In this document: positions 42,407 to 52,831 of the stretch, piece by piece | Position numbering within the stretch: the first letter of the stretch is position 1 | Layout of the letters: every line of letters starts with the position of its first letter | Source of the DNA: Thinopyrum elongatum | Lineage: Eukaryota; Streptophyta; Magnoliopsida; Poales; Poaceae | Length of the DNA: 64,000 nucleotides | Direction: 5' to 3' | NCBI GenBank assembly: GCA_011799875.1 | Contig: CM022303.1 | Coordinates: 424,384,483-424,448,482, forward strand | Made by a program: the position numbers and the translations under genes | Notes under the pieces: generated by a model | What the model was told of the DNA's origin: nothing | The model's input: the letters and a program-made list of their open reading frames with translations, nothing else | The model's database searches: none

Positions 42407-43776
42407 TGATAACCCACAAGTATAGGGGATCGCAACAGTTTTCGAAGGTAGAGTATTCAACCCAAATTTATTGTTCCGACACAAGGGGAGCCAAAGAATC
42501 TTCGCAAGTATTAGCAGTTGAGTTGTCAATTCAACCACACCTGAAAGACTTAATATCTGCAGCAAGGTGATCAGTAACAAAGTAGTATGATAGTAACGGT
42601 AACAGTGACAATAGTAACAGTAGCAGCAATGAAAGTAACTTAGCAAAGATCAATATGTGAAAAGCTCGTAGGCATTGGATCAGCGATGGATAATTGTGTT
42701 GGATAATATTCATCATGTAGCAGTTATAACCTAGGGCGACACAGAACTAGCTTCAATTCATCAATGTAATGTAGGCATGTATTCCGTATATAGTCATACG
42801 TGCTTATGGAAAAGAACTTGCATGACATCTTTTGTCCTACCGTCCCGTCGCAGCGGGGTCCATAAGGAAACTAAGGGATATTAATGCCTCCTTTTAATAG
42901 AGAACTGAAACAAAGCATTAGCACTTAGTGAATACACGAACTCCTCAAACTACGGTAATCACCGGAAAGAATCCAAATTATTGTCACCTTGGGGTATGCG
43001 GATCGTAACTTCTGATAGGTGCGTATAACTTGCAAGATAGGATCAAGAACACAAATATATTCATGAAAACATAATAGGTTCAGATCTAAAATCATGGCAC
43101 TCAGGCCCTATGACAAGCATTAAGCATAGCAAAGTCATAGCAACATCAACCTCGGAACATAGTAGATACTAGGGATCAAGCCCTAACAAAACTAACTCGA
43201 TTACATGATAAATCTCATCCAACCCATCACCGTCCAGCAAGCCTACGAAGGAATTACTCACTCCCGGCGGTGAGCATCATGAAATTGGCAGTGAAGGAAG
43301 ATTGATGATGACGACGAGGATGGATTCCACCCTTCGGAGCCCCGAATGGACTCCAGATCAGCCCTCCGATGAAGAACAAGAGGTGGCAGCGGCTCCGTAT
43401 CGTAAAACATGATGAATCCTTCCCCCTGGTTTTTTTCTCCGTGAATAGGTATATATGGAGTTAGAGTTAGAGTTGCCGGAGGTCCAGGGGGCCAGAAGCC
43501 TGGGAGGCACACCCTGGGGGGTGGGCGCGCCCCCTGAGCATGTGGCTCCTGGGTGCCCCCTATGGTATATTTTTCCGCCAGTTTTTTTATATATTCCACA
43601 AAAATTCCTCATTAATTTTTAGGTCAATTCGAGAACTTTGATTTCTGCACAAAAATAACACCAGGGCAATTCTGCTGAAAACAGTGCCAGTCCGGGTTAG
43701 TTCCATTCAAATGCAAATTAGAGTCGAAAACAAGGGCAAAAGAGTTTGGAAAAGTAGATACGATGGAGACGTATCA
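42407..43776 (-). repeat. 3' LTR of element S
   Basis: 1370 bp; ends match the 5' copy and internal similarity is high with scattered changes. The plus strand starts TGATAACCCACAAGTATAGG. Confidence 0.88.
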
Positions 43777-43790
43777 ACTCCCCCAAGCTT
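43777..43790 (-). promoter_or_regulatory. Polypurine tract of element S
   Basis: Minus strand AAGCTTGGGGGAGT directly before the LTR start TGATACGTC. Confidence 0.75.
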
Positions 43791-45935
43791 AACCCATTGC
43801 TTGTCCTTAAGCAATTCAGTTGACAAACTAAAAGTGACAAAAAACCTTTTACAAACTCTGTTTGATCTTGTTGTTGCAAATATGTCTAACCAATGTTCAG
43901 GTTTTCAGCAAAGTTTATGAACTAACCACATTCACAATAACATTTAGGTCTCGCATTTACTCATATCAATGGCATAACTAACTAGCGAGCAATAATAAGA
44001 TATCTCGAATGACAACACTCTTTTTAAAACAATCATGATACAATATGATATAATGGTATCTCGCTAGCCCTTTCTGAGACCGCAAAACATAAATGCAGAG
44101 CACCCCTGAAGTTCAAGCACTGACTAGACATTGTAATTCATGGCAAAAGAGATCCAGTCACACTCATACTCAATATCAACTAAACACAAAGCATATAAAT
44201 GACAGTAGTGCTCTCCATCTGGTGCTTTAATAAGAGTATGATGACTCAACAATAAAATTAAATGGATAGGCCCTTCGCAGAGGGAAGCAGGGATTTGCAG
44301 AGGTGCCAGAGCTCGAAGCTTTTAAAACATAGATGAATATAATTTTGAGAGGTATGCTTTCATTGTCAACATAACAACCAAGAGATCTCACTATCTTCCA
44401 TGCTAGACACATTATAGGCGGTTCCCAAACAGAATGGTAAAGTTTTACTCCCCCTCCACCAACAAACACAAGCCATGGCTAGCCGAATCCTCGGGTACCC
44501 TCCATACCAACAACAATCCGGGGGAGTTTTGTTTCATTATTATATTTTGATTTTGATTTTGATTTTGATCATAGGACTGGGCATCCCGATTACCAGCCAC
44601 TTTCTCGTGAATGACAAGTGAATAAACACTTATCGTGAGAATAACCCACCTAGCATGGAAGATACTGACAGCCCCCTGTCACTACATGAGCAATTCGAGC
44701 ATACAAAACAGATTGTTATTTGAAGATTTAGAGTTTGGCACATGCAAATTTACTTGGAACGGCAGGTAAATACTGTATATAGGTAGGTATGGTGGACTCA
44801 TATGGCATAACTTTTGTGTTTAAGGAAGTGGATGCACAAGCAGTATTCCCACTTAGTACAAATGAAGGCTAGCAAAAATATTGAGGAGCGACCAACTAGA
44901 GAGTGACAACGGTCATAAACATGCATTGAGATTAATCAACATTGGGTGCAAGCATGAGTAGGATATAAATCATCATGAACATAAATATCATGGAGGCTAT
45001 GTTGGTTTTGATTCAACTACATGTGTGAACATGTGCCAAGTCAAGCCACTAGAATTATTCAGAGGAGGATACCATCCTATCATACTACATCATAACCATT
45101 TTAAATGCATGTTAACACACAAGATAAACCATTATCTACTCCTAGCAATTTAAGCATGGCATGAGTAACTATAATCTCTAAGTGTCGTTGCAAACATGTT
45201 CATTCATAATAGGCTGAATCAAGAACGATGAGCTAATCATATTTACAAAAGCAAAATAGGTCGAGTTCATACCAGCTTTTCTTCATCTTAATCATTTCAT
45301 CAAATTTCGTCATTATTGCCTTTCACTTGCATGACCGAATGATGTGAATAATAATAAGAGTGCACATGTCGTGGACTAAGCTGGAATCTGCAAACATTTA
45401 TTCAAAGGAGAAGACAAGGTAATATGGGCTCTTTGTTAGATCAACAATAACGCATATGAGAGCCACTCAACATTTTTCATCGTGGTCTTCTCCTTACGGC
45501 CCAGAGAAAAAGAAAAGAATTTCAAACAAGCACACTGAATTTTTTGTTTGAGTTTTTGTTTTTCTCAAGAAAGCAAAACGAAAGAAAAATAAAAACAAGA
45601 AAAACTATTTACACGGGAAAGCTCCCAACAAGCAAAAGAAGAACGAGAAATCTTTTTGGGTTTTCTTTTAAAGTTTTTCAAAAACACAAGAAGAAAGCAA
45701 GAAAATAAACTAACATGGATTATACAATGAAAAAGTATGAACACCAACAATTGGAATGAACGTGTGATGCGTGAATGTAATGTCGGTGAGAGATACGTAC
45801 TCCCCCAAGCTTAGGCTTTTGGCCTAAGTTGGTCTATGGCCACGGCTCAAAGTAACCCTCTCCTGGATACTGCGGAGGGTCCTCAGGGTTCCACTGGCTG
45901 GCGAGCTCCTGTGGCTCCCACTAATAAACAGGCTA
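43791..45935 (-). other. Non-coding 3' internal region of element S
   Basis: AT-rich, with no open frame of interest on either strand. It includes GATTTTGATTTT runs near 44547. Part of it (44640-44930) matches host fragment H. Confidence 0.6.
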
Positions 45936-46959
45936 CTAATATGGCTCAGGTGCGGGTGCTGGCTCAGGTGCCGGGGGTTGTGTCAGACCCCAGTGTGCAT
46001 AAATGTCTGCGGGCATAATAATGTACCTGCCTGAATAAATATTGAACAAAGAAGGTGCAGGCAAAGTAATTATCTCCCGAGTGCCCTGACTGAATACTAA
46101 GTTGTAGAGGAGTCGCTTTTGCTTATCCTTGTCAATAAAATGATGCACTACCATACTAGCATACTCTAAATATTTAGTGGGTAGTAGCATCTCCTCCTCA
46201 TCATCATGTCTAATAGGAATCTCAAAATGTGCAGTGAGGCGGGAGGCATAAATACCACCGTAAATAATACCCTTCGAACGGTTTGTGTCTAACCATCGAG
46301 CAACCATAGAGCCCAAACTAAAAGTTGTGTCAGCATAAAAAGCATGGCCCAAAATAGCAAGGTCAGGTTCACTGAGAGATCCACTCTCCCAACGATCGAT
46401 CAAACATCTCCCGGCAAATAATGAATAATAGCATAAAATAGGAAAATGTAGACTAGCCACTCTCGCTTCCGACACTCCTCTCTCCTCTCCCACAGTAGTC
46501 TCAGATGAAATCCTCCATGTCTCTAGGACGTGGATCACTGACATTGCCCTCATAAGGTATTGTGCAAACATTGCAAAAATCATATAATGTCATTTCCTTA
46601 GGCACATCATACAAGTGAAATTCTACCATAGGTGGTTCCTTCCTAGGATAAAAGCGAAAGTTCTGCACGAAGGTATTAGTGAGTAGGAGGTATTGGTCGC
46701 ACTTATCTTGGAGGAAGGGGACGATGCTGGCATTGTTTGCCAAATAATAGAAATCCTCATAAATTCCCGCCTCCTTAAAAAATGTGCCACTCGGCCACTC
46801 ACACGGCCGAACCTCCGCCGCACGCGGAAGATTGTACTTGGGCTTCTCCTCTGGAGTTTCCTCCGAGTTACGACTTGATGAGCCCCTTAACCACCTCCTC
46901 ATGGCTTTTCTTTTCTCTAAAATTTTTAGTGACTCAAAATAGAAGTGAACAAAACTCAA
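45936..46959 (-). pseudogene. Extra ORF of element S (Sabrina/Athila ORF of unknown function)
   Basis: From ATG 46959 the frame includes FFKEAGIYEDFYYLANNASI and EFHLYDVPKEMTLYDFCNVC. After a one-base shift near 46500 it continues with ERGVSEARVASLHFPILCYY, GGIYASRLTAHFEIPI and YIIMPADIYAHWGLTQPPAP. It is preceded by protease and followed by non-coding DNA, the place where Athila elements usually carry an env-like or unknown ORF. No signal peptide or membrane segment is evident, so it is not obviously env-like. I recognise the pattern from Sabrina-type sequences, but the function is unknown. Confidence 0.65.
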
Positions 46960-47682
46960 CTAAATCGATAGCAACTACTCCTACAAGTGCCTAGAGGCCA
47001 TATCAAGCACCAAAACTAGTTTGAACCATATAAATTTGACATGCAAGCTCAAAAACATGGTCACCAATAGTAGCTAAATGTGCAAATAATAAACCACTAG
47101 AACAAAATCTAATTGGACCAACGGAGGAGTCACATACCAATGAACAATCCCCCAAAACAGTTTCATAAACGGAGCTCCAAGCAAGGAGATCGAAAATGGC
47201 AGCAAAATGAGCAAGAACACGGGTTTGAGCAATGGTGTGATTTTTTTCTGGAGGAAGAAGAAGAGCATGGGTGGCTGGAATAAGTGAGGGGGCCTACATG
47301 GGCCCCACAAGCTTGCTAGGTGCGCCCAGGGGGGTGGGCGTGCCCTGTGAGCTTGTGGCTCAGAGGTGCACCCCCTGGGGTGTGTTGAGTGCCAAATTTT
47401 TTCAAATATTACAGAAAAAATCATATTAAATTTTCAGGGCATTTGGAGAACTTTTATTTTCTGGTCATTTTTTATTGCACGAAAAATTCAGAAGACAGTA
47501 TAATCATGGCATTTCTACTTTATTAATTCTAAATAAAAAAAGTGAAAAGTGGGTACAGAAAGTTGTGTTTACTAAATTCATCCATCACATGCCCATCAAA
47601 AGGAATCCATTAATAAGGTTGATCAAGTCTTATTAACGAACTTCTTCCGAAAGACATGAAATCGGAGAATCTTAGTATAGCA

Positions 47683-48395
47683 CTAGGTTACCTCAACGGG
47701 GATATGCATGTCCCCAACAATAAGAATTTCATATTTCTTTTTAACAATGAGAATAGGGAATTCAAAACCTCCAATAGTAATTGTTGAAAATTTTCCAATA
47801 GAATTGATACTATTCACTTGAGGTTGTTTCTTCGGAAAGTGTACCGTATGCTCATTACCATTAACATGAAAAGTGACATTGCCTTTATTGCAATCAATAA
47901 CAGCCCTTGCAGTGTTCAAAAAGGGTCTACCAAGGACGGTCAGCATACTATCGTCCTCGGGTATATCAAGAATAACAAAGTCCATTAAGATAGTAACATT
48001 TGCAACTATGACAGGCACATCCTCACAAATACCGATGGGTATAGCAGTTGATTTATCAGCCATTTGCAAAGAAATTTTAGTTGGTGTCAACTTATTCAAC
48101 TCAAGTCTATGATATAAAGAGAAAGGCATAATACTAACACCGGCTCCTAGATCACATAGGGCAGTTTTAACATAGTTTCTTTTAATGGAGCATGGTATAG
48201 TTTGTATTCATGGGTCTCCTAGTTTCTTTGATATTCCACCCTTAAATTTGTAATTAGCAAGCATGGTGGAAATTTCAGCTTCCGGTATCTTTCTCTTATT
48301 TGTGACAATATCTTTCATATACTTAGCATAAGGAGACATTTTCAGAATATCAGTCAAACGTAAGCGCAAAAAGACATGTCTAAGCATTTCAACAA
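47683..48395 (-). pseudogene. Protease region of element S
   Basis: The minus strand has the retropepsin motif CDLGAGVSIMPFSLYH (about 48120-48165), then ISLQMADKSTAIPIGICEDV and VLGRPFLNTARAVIDCNKGN, typical of Athila-lineage protease. It ends with VGDMHIPVEVT and a stop at 47683. Upstream, ALVEM-like gag tail text is interrupted by the MULE at 48396, and one stop lies near 48208. In a full Athila element RT would follow; here about 720 bp of non-coding DNA and the extra ORF follow instead. Confidence 0.85.
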
Positions 48396-49292
48396 GGGAC
48401 ATTTACATTTATGCCCCTAACTCGAACCCACTACTCAGTTTTGCCCCTAGTTTTCGGGTATGCTCAGTTTTGCCCCTCTGCCGTCAAGTCACCTTATAGA
48501 AATGCCCTTCCGTGCCTTTACCGTCCGGTCAAAGGGCTTTGACCGTCTAGTGAACAGTATCAAAAAGATCTGAAATTTTGTGGGATCGAAGATACTTAGG
48601 TGCACAAGGTGCGTGCAAATTTTCGTGCTGTTTGGACATTCTAGGAGCTCGTGGCAAAGGAAAAACAGTAAATCTGTACGCCTGTGAACAGTAAATTAAA
48701 AAAATAGCAAGAAAATTCAAAAAAATATGAAATTTTTTGGCATCAAAGAGGCTTGGGTGTGCAAGGTGCTTGCAAGTTTTTGTGATCAAATGACATGCGA
48801 GGAGCTCTAGCAAAAAAAACAAAATAGTGCATTTTTTCAAAGTTTTTTTCTGAGCCAAATTTTGTTTTTTTTCTCCACGAGCTCCTACAATATTTAAACA
48901 CAACAAAATTTTGCACACACCTTGCGCACCTGAGCATCTTGGATGCCAAATTTTTTTTATATTTTTTTGAATTTTCTTGCTATTTTTTTCAAATTTACTG
49001 TTCACAGGCGTACAGATTTACTATTTTCCTTTGCCACGAGCTCCTGGAATGTCCAAACAACATGAAAATTTGCACGCACCTTGCGCACCTGAGTATCTTC
49101 GATCCCACAAAATTTCATATTTTTTTGATACTGTTCCCCCGACGGTCAAAGCCCTTTGACCGGACGGTAAAGGCACGGAAGGGCATTTCTATAAGGTGAC
49201 TTGACGGTAGAGGGGCAAAACTGAGCATACCCGAAAACTAGGGGCAAAACTGAGTAGTGGGTTCGAGTTAGGGGCAGAACTGGAATTGCCCC
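48396..49292. mobile_element. Foldback MULE (897 bp) inside gag of element S
   Basis: It is flanked by the perfect 9-bp duplication TTTCAACAA (48387-48395 and 49293-49301). The two halves are inverted copies over nearly the whole length (about 440 bp each); for example AGTTTTGCCCCTAGTTTTCG on the left faces CGAAAACTAGGGGCAAAACT on the right. Each arm also contains an imperfect direct repeat: TGAAATTTTGTGGGATCGAA at 48571 and TGAAATTTTTTGGCATCAAA at 48728, 157 bp apart. It has no transposase. The transcript would form a long hairpin. Confidence 0.9.
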
Positions 49293-49301
49293 TTTCAACA
49301 A

Positions 49302-49894
49302 AGCGCTCAAATTCTTGATCATCTTTATTCTTTGAAGCTTTAGGAGGAATAGGCATGGGTTTCTGAACCCATGGTTCTCTCTCTTTAGCATGTTTCCTAG
49401 CAATGAAGTCTCTCTTATCATGTCTTTTATTCTTAGGTTGTGGGTTATCAAGATCAACAGCAGGTTCTATTTCCACATCATTATCATTACTAGGTTGAGC
49501 ATCTACACGAACATCATCATTATCATTATTATTAGGTTCATGTTCATCACCAGATTGTGTTTCAGCATCAGAAATAGAAATATCATTTGGGTTTTCAGGT
49601 GTGTCTACAGTAGGTTCCCAGAGGCATGCAAGGTCCTATCATCTTTCTTTTTAGGAGGACTAGGTGCATCAGTATTAAGTCTTTGAGAATCTTGTTCAAT
49701 TCTTTTAGGATGACCTTCAGGATACAAAGGTTCCTGAGTCATTTTGCCACCCCTAGTCATAACTCTAATAGCACGATCATTCATCTTATTGTTCATCTCA
49801 TTAAGTAAATCATGTTGTGCTTTGAGGACTTGTTCTATTTGGGTTTTTATCATGGATGCGTGTTTACTCACACCCTTGACCTCATTAACAGTTC
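49302..49894 (-). pseudogene. Gag, middle-distal part, of element S
   Basis: The minus strand has VKGVSKHASMIKTQIEQVLK, LLNEMNNKMNDRAIRVMTRG and, in another frame, DKRDFIARKHAKEREPWVQK and ASKNKDDQEFERFVE, which joins the protease side across the MULE. It is cut on the right by gypsy B. Confidence 0.75.
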
Positions 49895-49899
49895 TAAAC

Positions 49900-50815
49900 T
49901 GCCGTGGGAAACCACGGCCACCTATGTGGCCAAGGGCCCCTTTTGGTACGGCAGGGGGACTGAGCGCATTGCACAAAGAGCGGAGGAGCGCAGCGTAGCA
50001 CGACAGAGATCACACAGGCAGTTTTTACCCAGGTTCGAGCCGCCGCGAGGCGTAAAACCCTACTCCTGCTTTGGTGGATTGATGGTGGATGGTGGTGGAA
50101 ACGCAACGCTCTTGTCCGGCAGGTTTGCCTTGAGGCGAGAGTAGCTTCGCGCGTATGGGTGTACAGGGGTCCGAATCCATTCTATGGTTACCATGGGCCT
50201 CCTTTTATAGATTAAGGGGTCACCACAGTGGCAAATCAGTCATTGTGTACTGATTAGATAGCGAATAGTGCTATCATCTCTCCTCTGCAGACAGAGCAGT
50301 ACGCATTAAATGTGCCGCTCGGTGTCACATCATGGCCTACCCAGCATGCCTTGCCGGGCCGTTTGGCCACCTTCTCTCCTGTCTGCATGACACGTGGCAG
50401 GACGGATGTCATCTGGAGGTGATTCCCGTAGGAAGTGGTTGCCATGTGGCAAAAGGTAGCCACTTAGTCATCTTAGGGCTTGACACCGCATCGATCGGTG
50501 ACTTGCGTCATCGTGAGGTGGGACGGTGAAGCCTTGGCGGGGTGCTTTGCCTCCGCATGCCCCCGGCAGGCCTACCGGGGCGGCCTTGAGGTTTTGCTTC
50601 CGGGGCAACCTTGACCTCGCCAAGCTCTCCTGCCCGACAAGGGAGGTTTCCCCTTAGCGGTGTCTTGCTTCTTAGCTTGACTTGGTCTTCTCAACTTGCC
50701 CTTTGATTTGTCAAAGAGCTTATCTCTTTTCCTTGGCCTTGTCTTGGATGTTGCAATCTCGATCTTGGGCCTGTGCATGGTCTGGGCAATAGACCCATGG
50801 TTTGTTGCACCAACA
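49900..50815 (-). repeat. 3' LTR of gypsy B
   Basis: Plus strand begins TGCCGTGGGAAACCACGG and ends GTTGCACCAACA. TATA box (minus) near 50202-50210. Confidence 0.93.
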
Positions 50816-50829
50816 GGAGCCCCCGGGCC
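50816..50829 (-). promoter_or_regulatory. Polypurine-tract position of gypsy B
   Basis: Minus strand GGCCCGGGGGCTCC directly before TGTTGGTGCAAC; near-identical to the site in C. Confidence 0.5.
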
Positions 50830-51224
50830 TGGCCCGAACGAGCTGCCGGGCGTCGTTGGGGTAGGCCCTAATTTGTGCACAGGCGAGGGGGAAAATAGCC
50901 GCTCGCCCTTTGAGATCTTCTTTGCTTCTTTATTAATCCGAGCTCGGATCAGTTTCCGGTTCTTCCGCCCATAGCGTAATGCCAATCGCAGTGGGGCCAC
51001 TCTTGTAATGGCCCGTGAATGACTTTAATGCACGGGCGAGTAACTGCCAATTCACTCTTCCCACCACGCCCTTATCCCCGGCCACGTATGCTGCATGCAT
51101 GGGGTGGAGTAGGTAATGGAGGCGCATGGTGCGGGGGAGCATTAAGGCAGGGGCCTGGTCTTCATGGATTGGTGGAGGAGGACGGTGGTCCCCTGCTAAG
51201 GGGGCGGCTCCCGACCCCGGCCTG

Positions 51225-51235
51225 TCTATAAAAGG
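51225..51235 (+). promoter_or_regulatory. Candidate antisense TATA box in gypsy B
   Basis: TCTATAAAAGG lies 67 bp upstream of an ATG at 51302 on the strand opposite to gag-pol. It is preceded by GC-rich sequence, as in plant promoters. Confidence 0.45.
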
Positions 51236-51301
51236 AGGGACGGGGGAGGAGTGGGAGTATTCGTCCGCTCACCTCCTTCATTCTCTGCTTCCTCCTAAGG
51301 T

Positions 51302-51977
51302 ATGCCGAAGAGGAGAGCTTGGGGCCAAGCCCCGGGTCCCAGCTTGGGGTCGACGGCGTCAAGTGCTGGGGTAGAATCCTCTTCCTGTCTTCGCGCATGC
51401 TTCAGGGGGGTGCGCAGGCGGCGCGGTGGTAGCGCCAGAGGTAGCGACTCTGGTGCGCTCGTCGCCGGGCCGCCCGTAGCTCCAATCTTAGTGAGGGGCG
51501 ATGCAAGCGACACCACACCGAGGCCTATAAGGGACGCGAGGCGTGGTAGTCGATCGTGGCCTAGTCCTCCTTTTCCTGTGATGCTGGAGGGAGGCCGCAA
51601 AGGTGGTTCGGTACCGGTAGTGGCGGATTCCTCCTCTCAGGGCACCGCCTGCCCGGCGTATGGGCGGGCTCTTCGTCCCCATGTGTGCTTCTTTAAAGGG
51701 CGGCGGTCCCTCGTCTTCGGGTCATTGGAGATGACCATGCTCTCTGTGGAGCTACTCGGAGCGCTTGGTGTCCGCCCTGGCTGGCATGGCGGGAGCTTCA
51801 AGCGACAGTGGTAAAGGAGGTGGCGGTGACCCACGATCCTCCAAGAGTGGGGGTGGCCGCTCTGACGAGGCGTGCTTGCCGGCAGCACCATCACCACTGG
51901 TTGAGCTTCCGGCAGTGTCACCATCCGCACCTGCCCTTCGGTTTCTTCCTCCTAGCCCGGGAAAGGCATCCTCCTGA
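51302..51977 (+). pseudogene. Possible degenerate antisense ORF of gypsy B
   Basis: A 170-codon frame (51302-51814, starting MPKRRAWGQAPGPSLG) runs opposite to gag-pol between pol and the 3' LTR. It seems to continue after a frame change near 51770 in the frame ending 51977 (GGGGDPRSSKSGGGRSDEAC). Composition is Arg/Gly/Ser/Pro-rich. No match to the Transposase_28-type domain of the C antisense gene can be seen. The position and the TATA box are the only support. An AT-rich stretch with many poly(A)-like words follows (52080-52200). Confidence 0.35.
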
Positions 51978-52831
51978 TCCTGGGGAGGCGTCGAATCCTA
52001 GCCAGGACTTCCCTCCGTCTTCTTTGTTCCCCCCTGTAGTTTCGAAGAAGGGAAGGACGGAGTAGAAAAGGGGATCATGAGCATTTATCTTTTTTAATCT
52101 AAAATATGTAGGCATTTGCCAAACTTTAGTTCAAATTATGTAATCTCTTTTATCCATGTTTGTGTTCTGTAAGGTCTGTACTTGTTGATCAGCATATTAA
52201 TGAAAAAGATAAACCTTGCCGGGCACTTGTGCATGGAACATGTCCAGGCAGAGGGAGAATGCCTCTTTATGCTCAAGTAAACAAGTTTTTCCCCGGTAGG
52301 CTATCCTGCCGATACCCTCTAGTTGCTGCCGCGGGGCTGGGCCTACCGGGCACAAATCATGAAGAGGGACCAGCCCCCCGCCAACTTCCTCGCCAAAGGC
52401 CACTACAACCTCCCTGACCGAAGCAACGTTCGAGTCAAGGGACGGGAGCACCTAAGTCTTGAAAGCGGTGAGGTTTTCCTATGCACAAGCTTTACTTACA
52501 GAACTCATATGGATAAGAGAGAGAACTTATCTGTTTGGGCTTGCCGGGGATCGCGATGTAGGCTTGTCTTCTCTTCTCCTTTTTCGGGACCGAATCCATG
52601 GTAGGAGCCTGCAGTATGATGCAGATGAAAATGATGCCTCATGCGATCTTATCTACATGAACATGCAATGCTCATGATATGCTTATGCATGCATGCAATC
52701 TGTCGGGGGCCCCCCAGTGCTTCATTTATTTCTCTGTTGCTCAGGGTCTGCGCCTAGCTTTGTACAAGGGGTTACATGCAACAGAGGCAAGGCCTGTACA
52801 AAAGGGTGGCTGCCGGGCAGGGCCCGACAGC
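51978..52831 (-). other. Gypsy B 3' internal spacer
   Basis: No recognised gene. It lies between the end of pol (52832) and the antisense ORF. It includes ATGCATGCATGC-like words near 52685. Confidence 0.5.

Noticed and set aside
43258..43612. Overlapping minus ORFs in the Sabrina-like LTR (also at 62613-62855)
   Set aside because: Both copies lie in the LTRs, are short and differ in length; no domain.
48547..49005. 152-codon minus ORF within the foldback MULE
   Set aside because: It is a translation of one inverted arm with long A/T runs; the plus-strand mirror ORF at 48939-49199 arises from the other arm.
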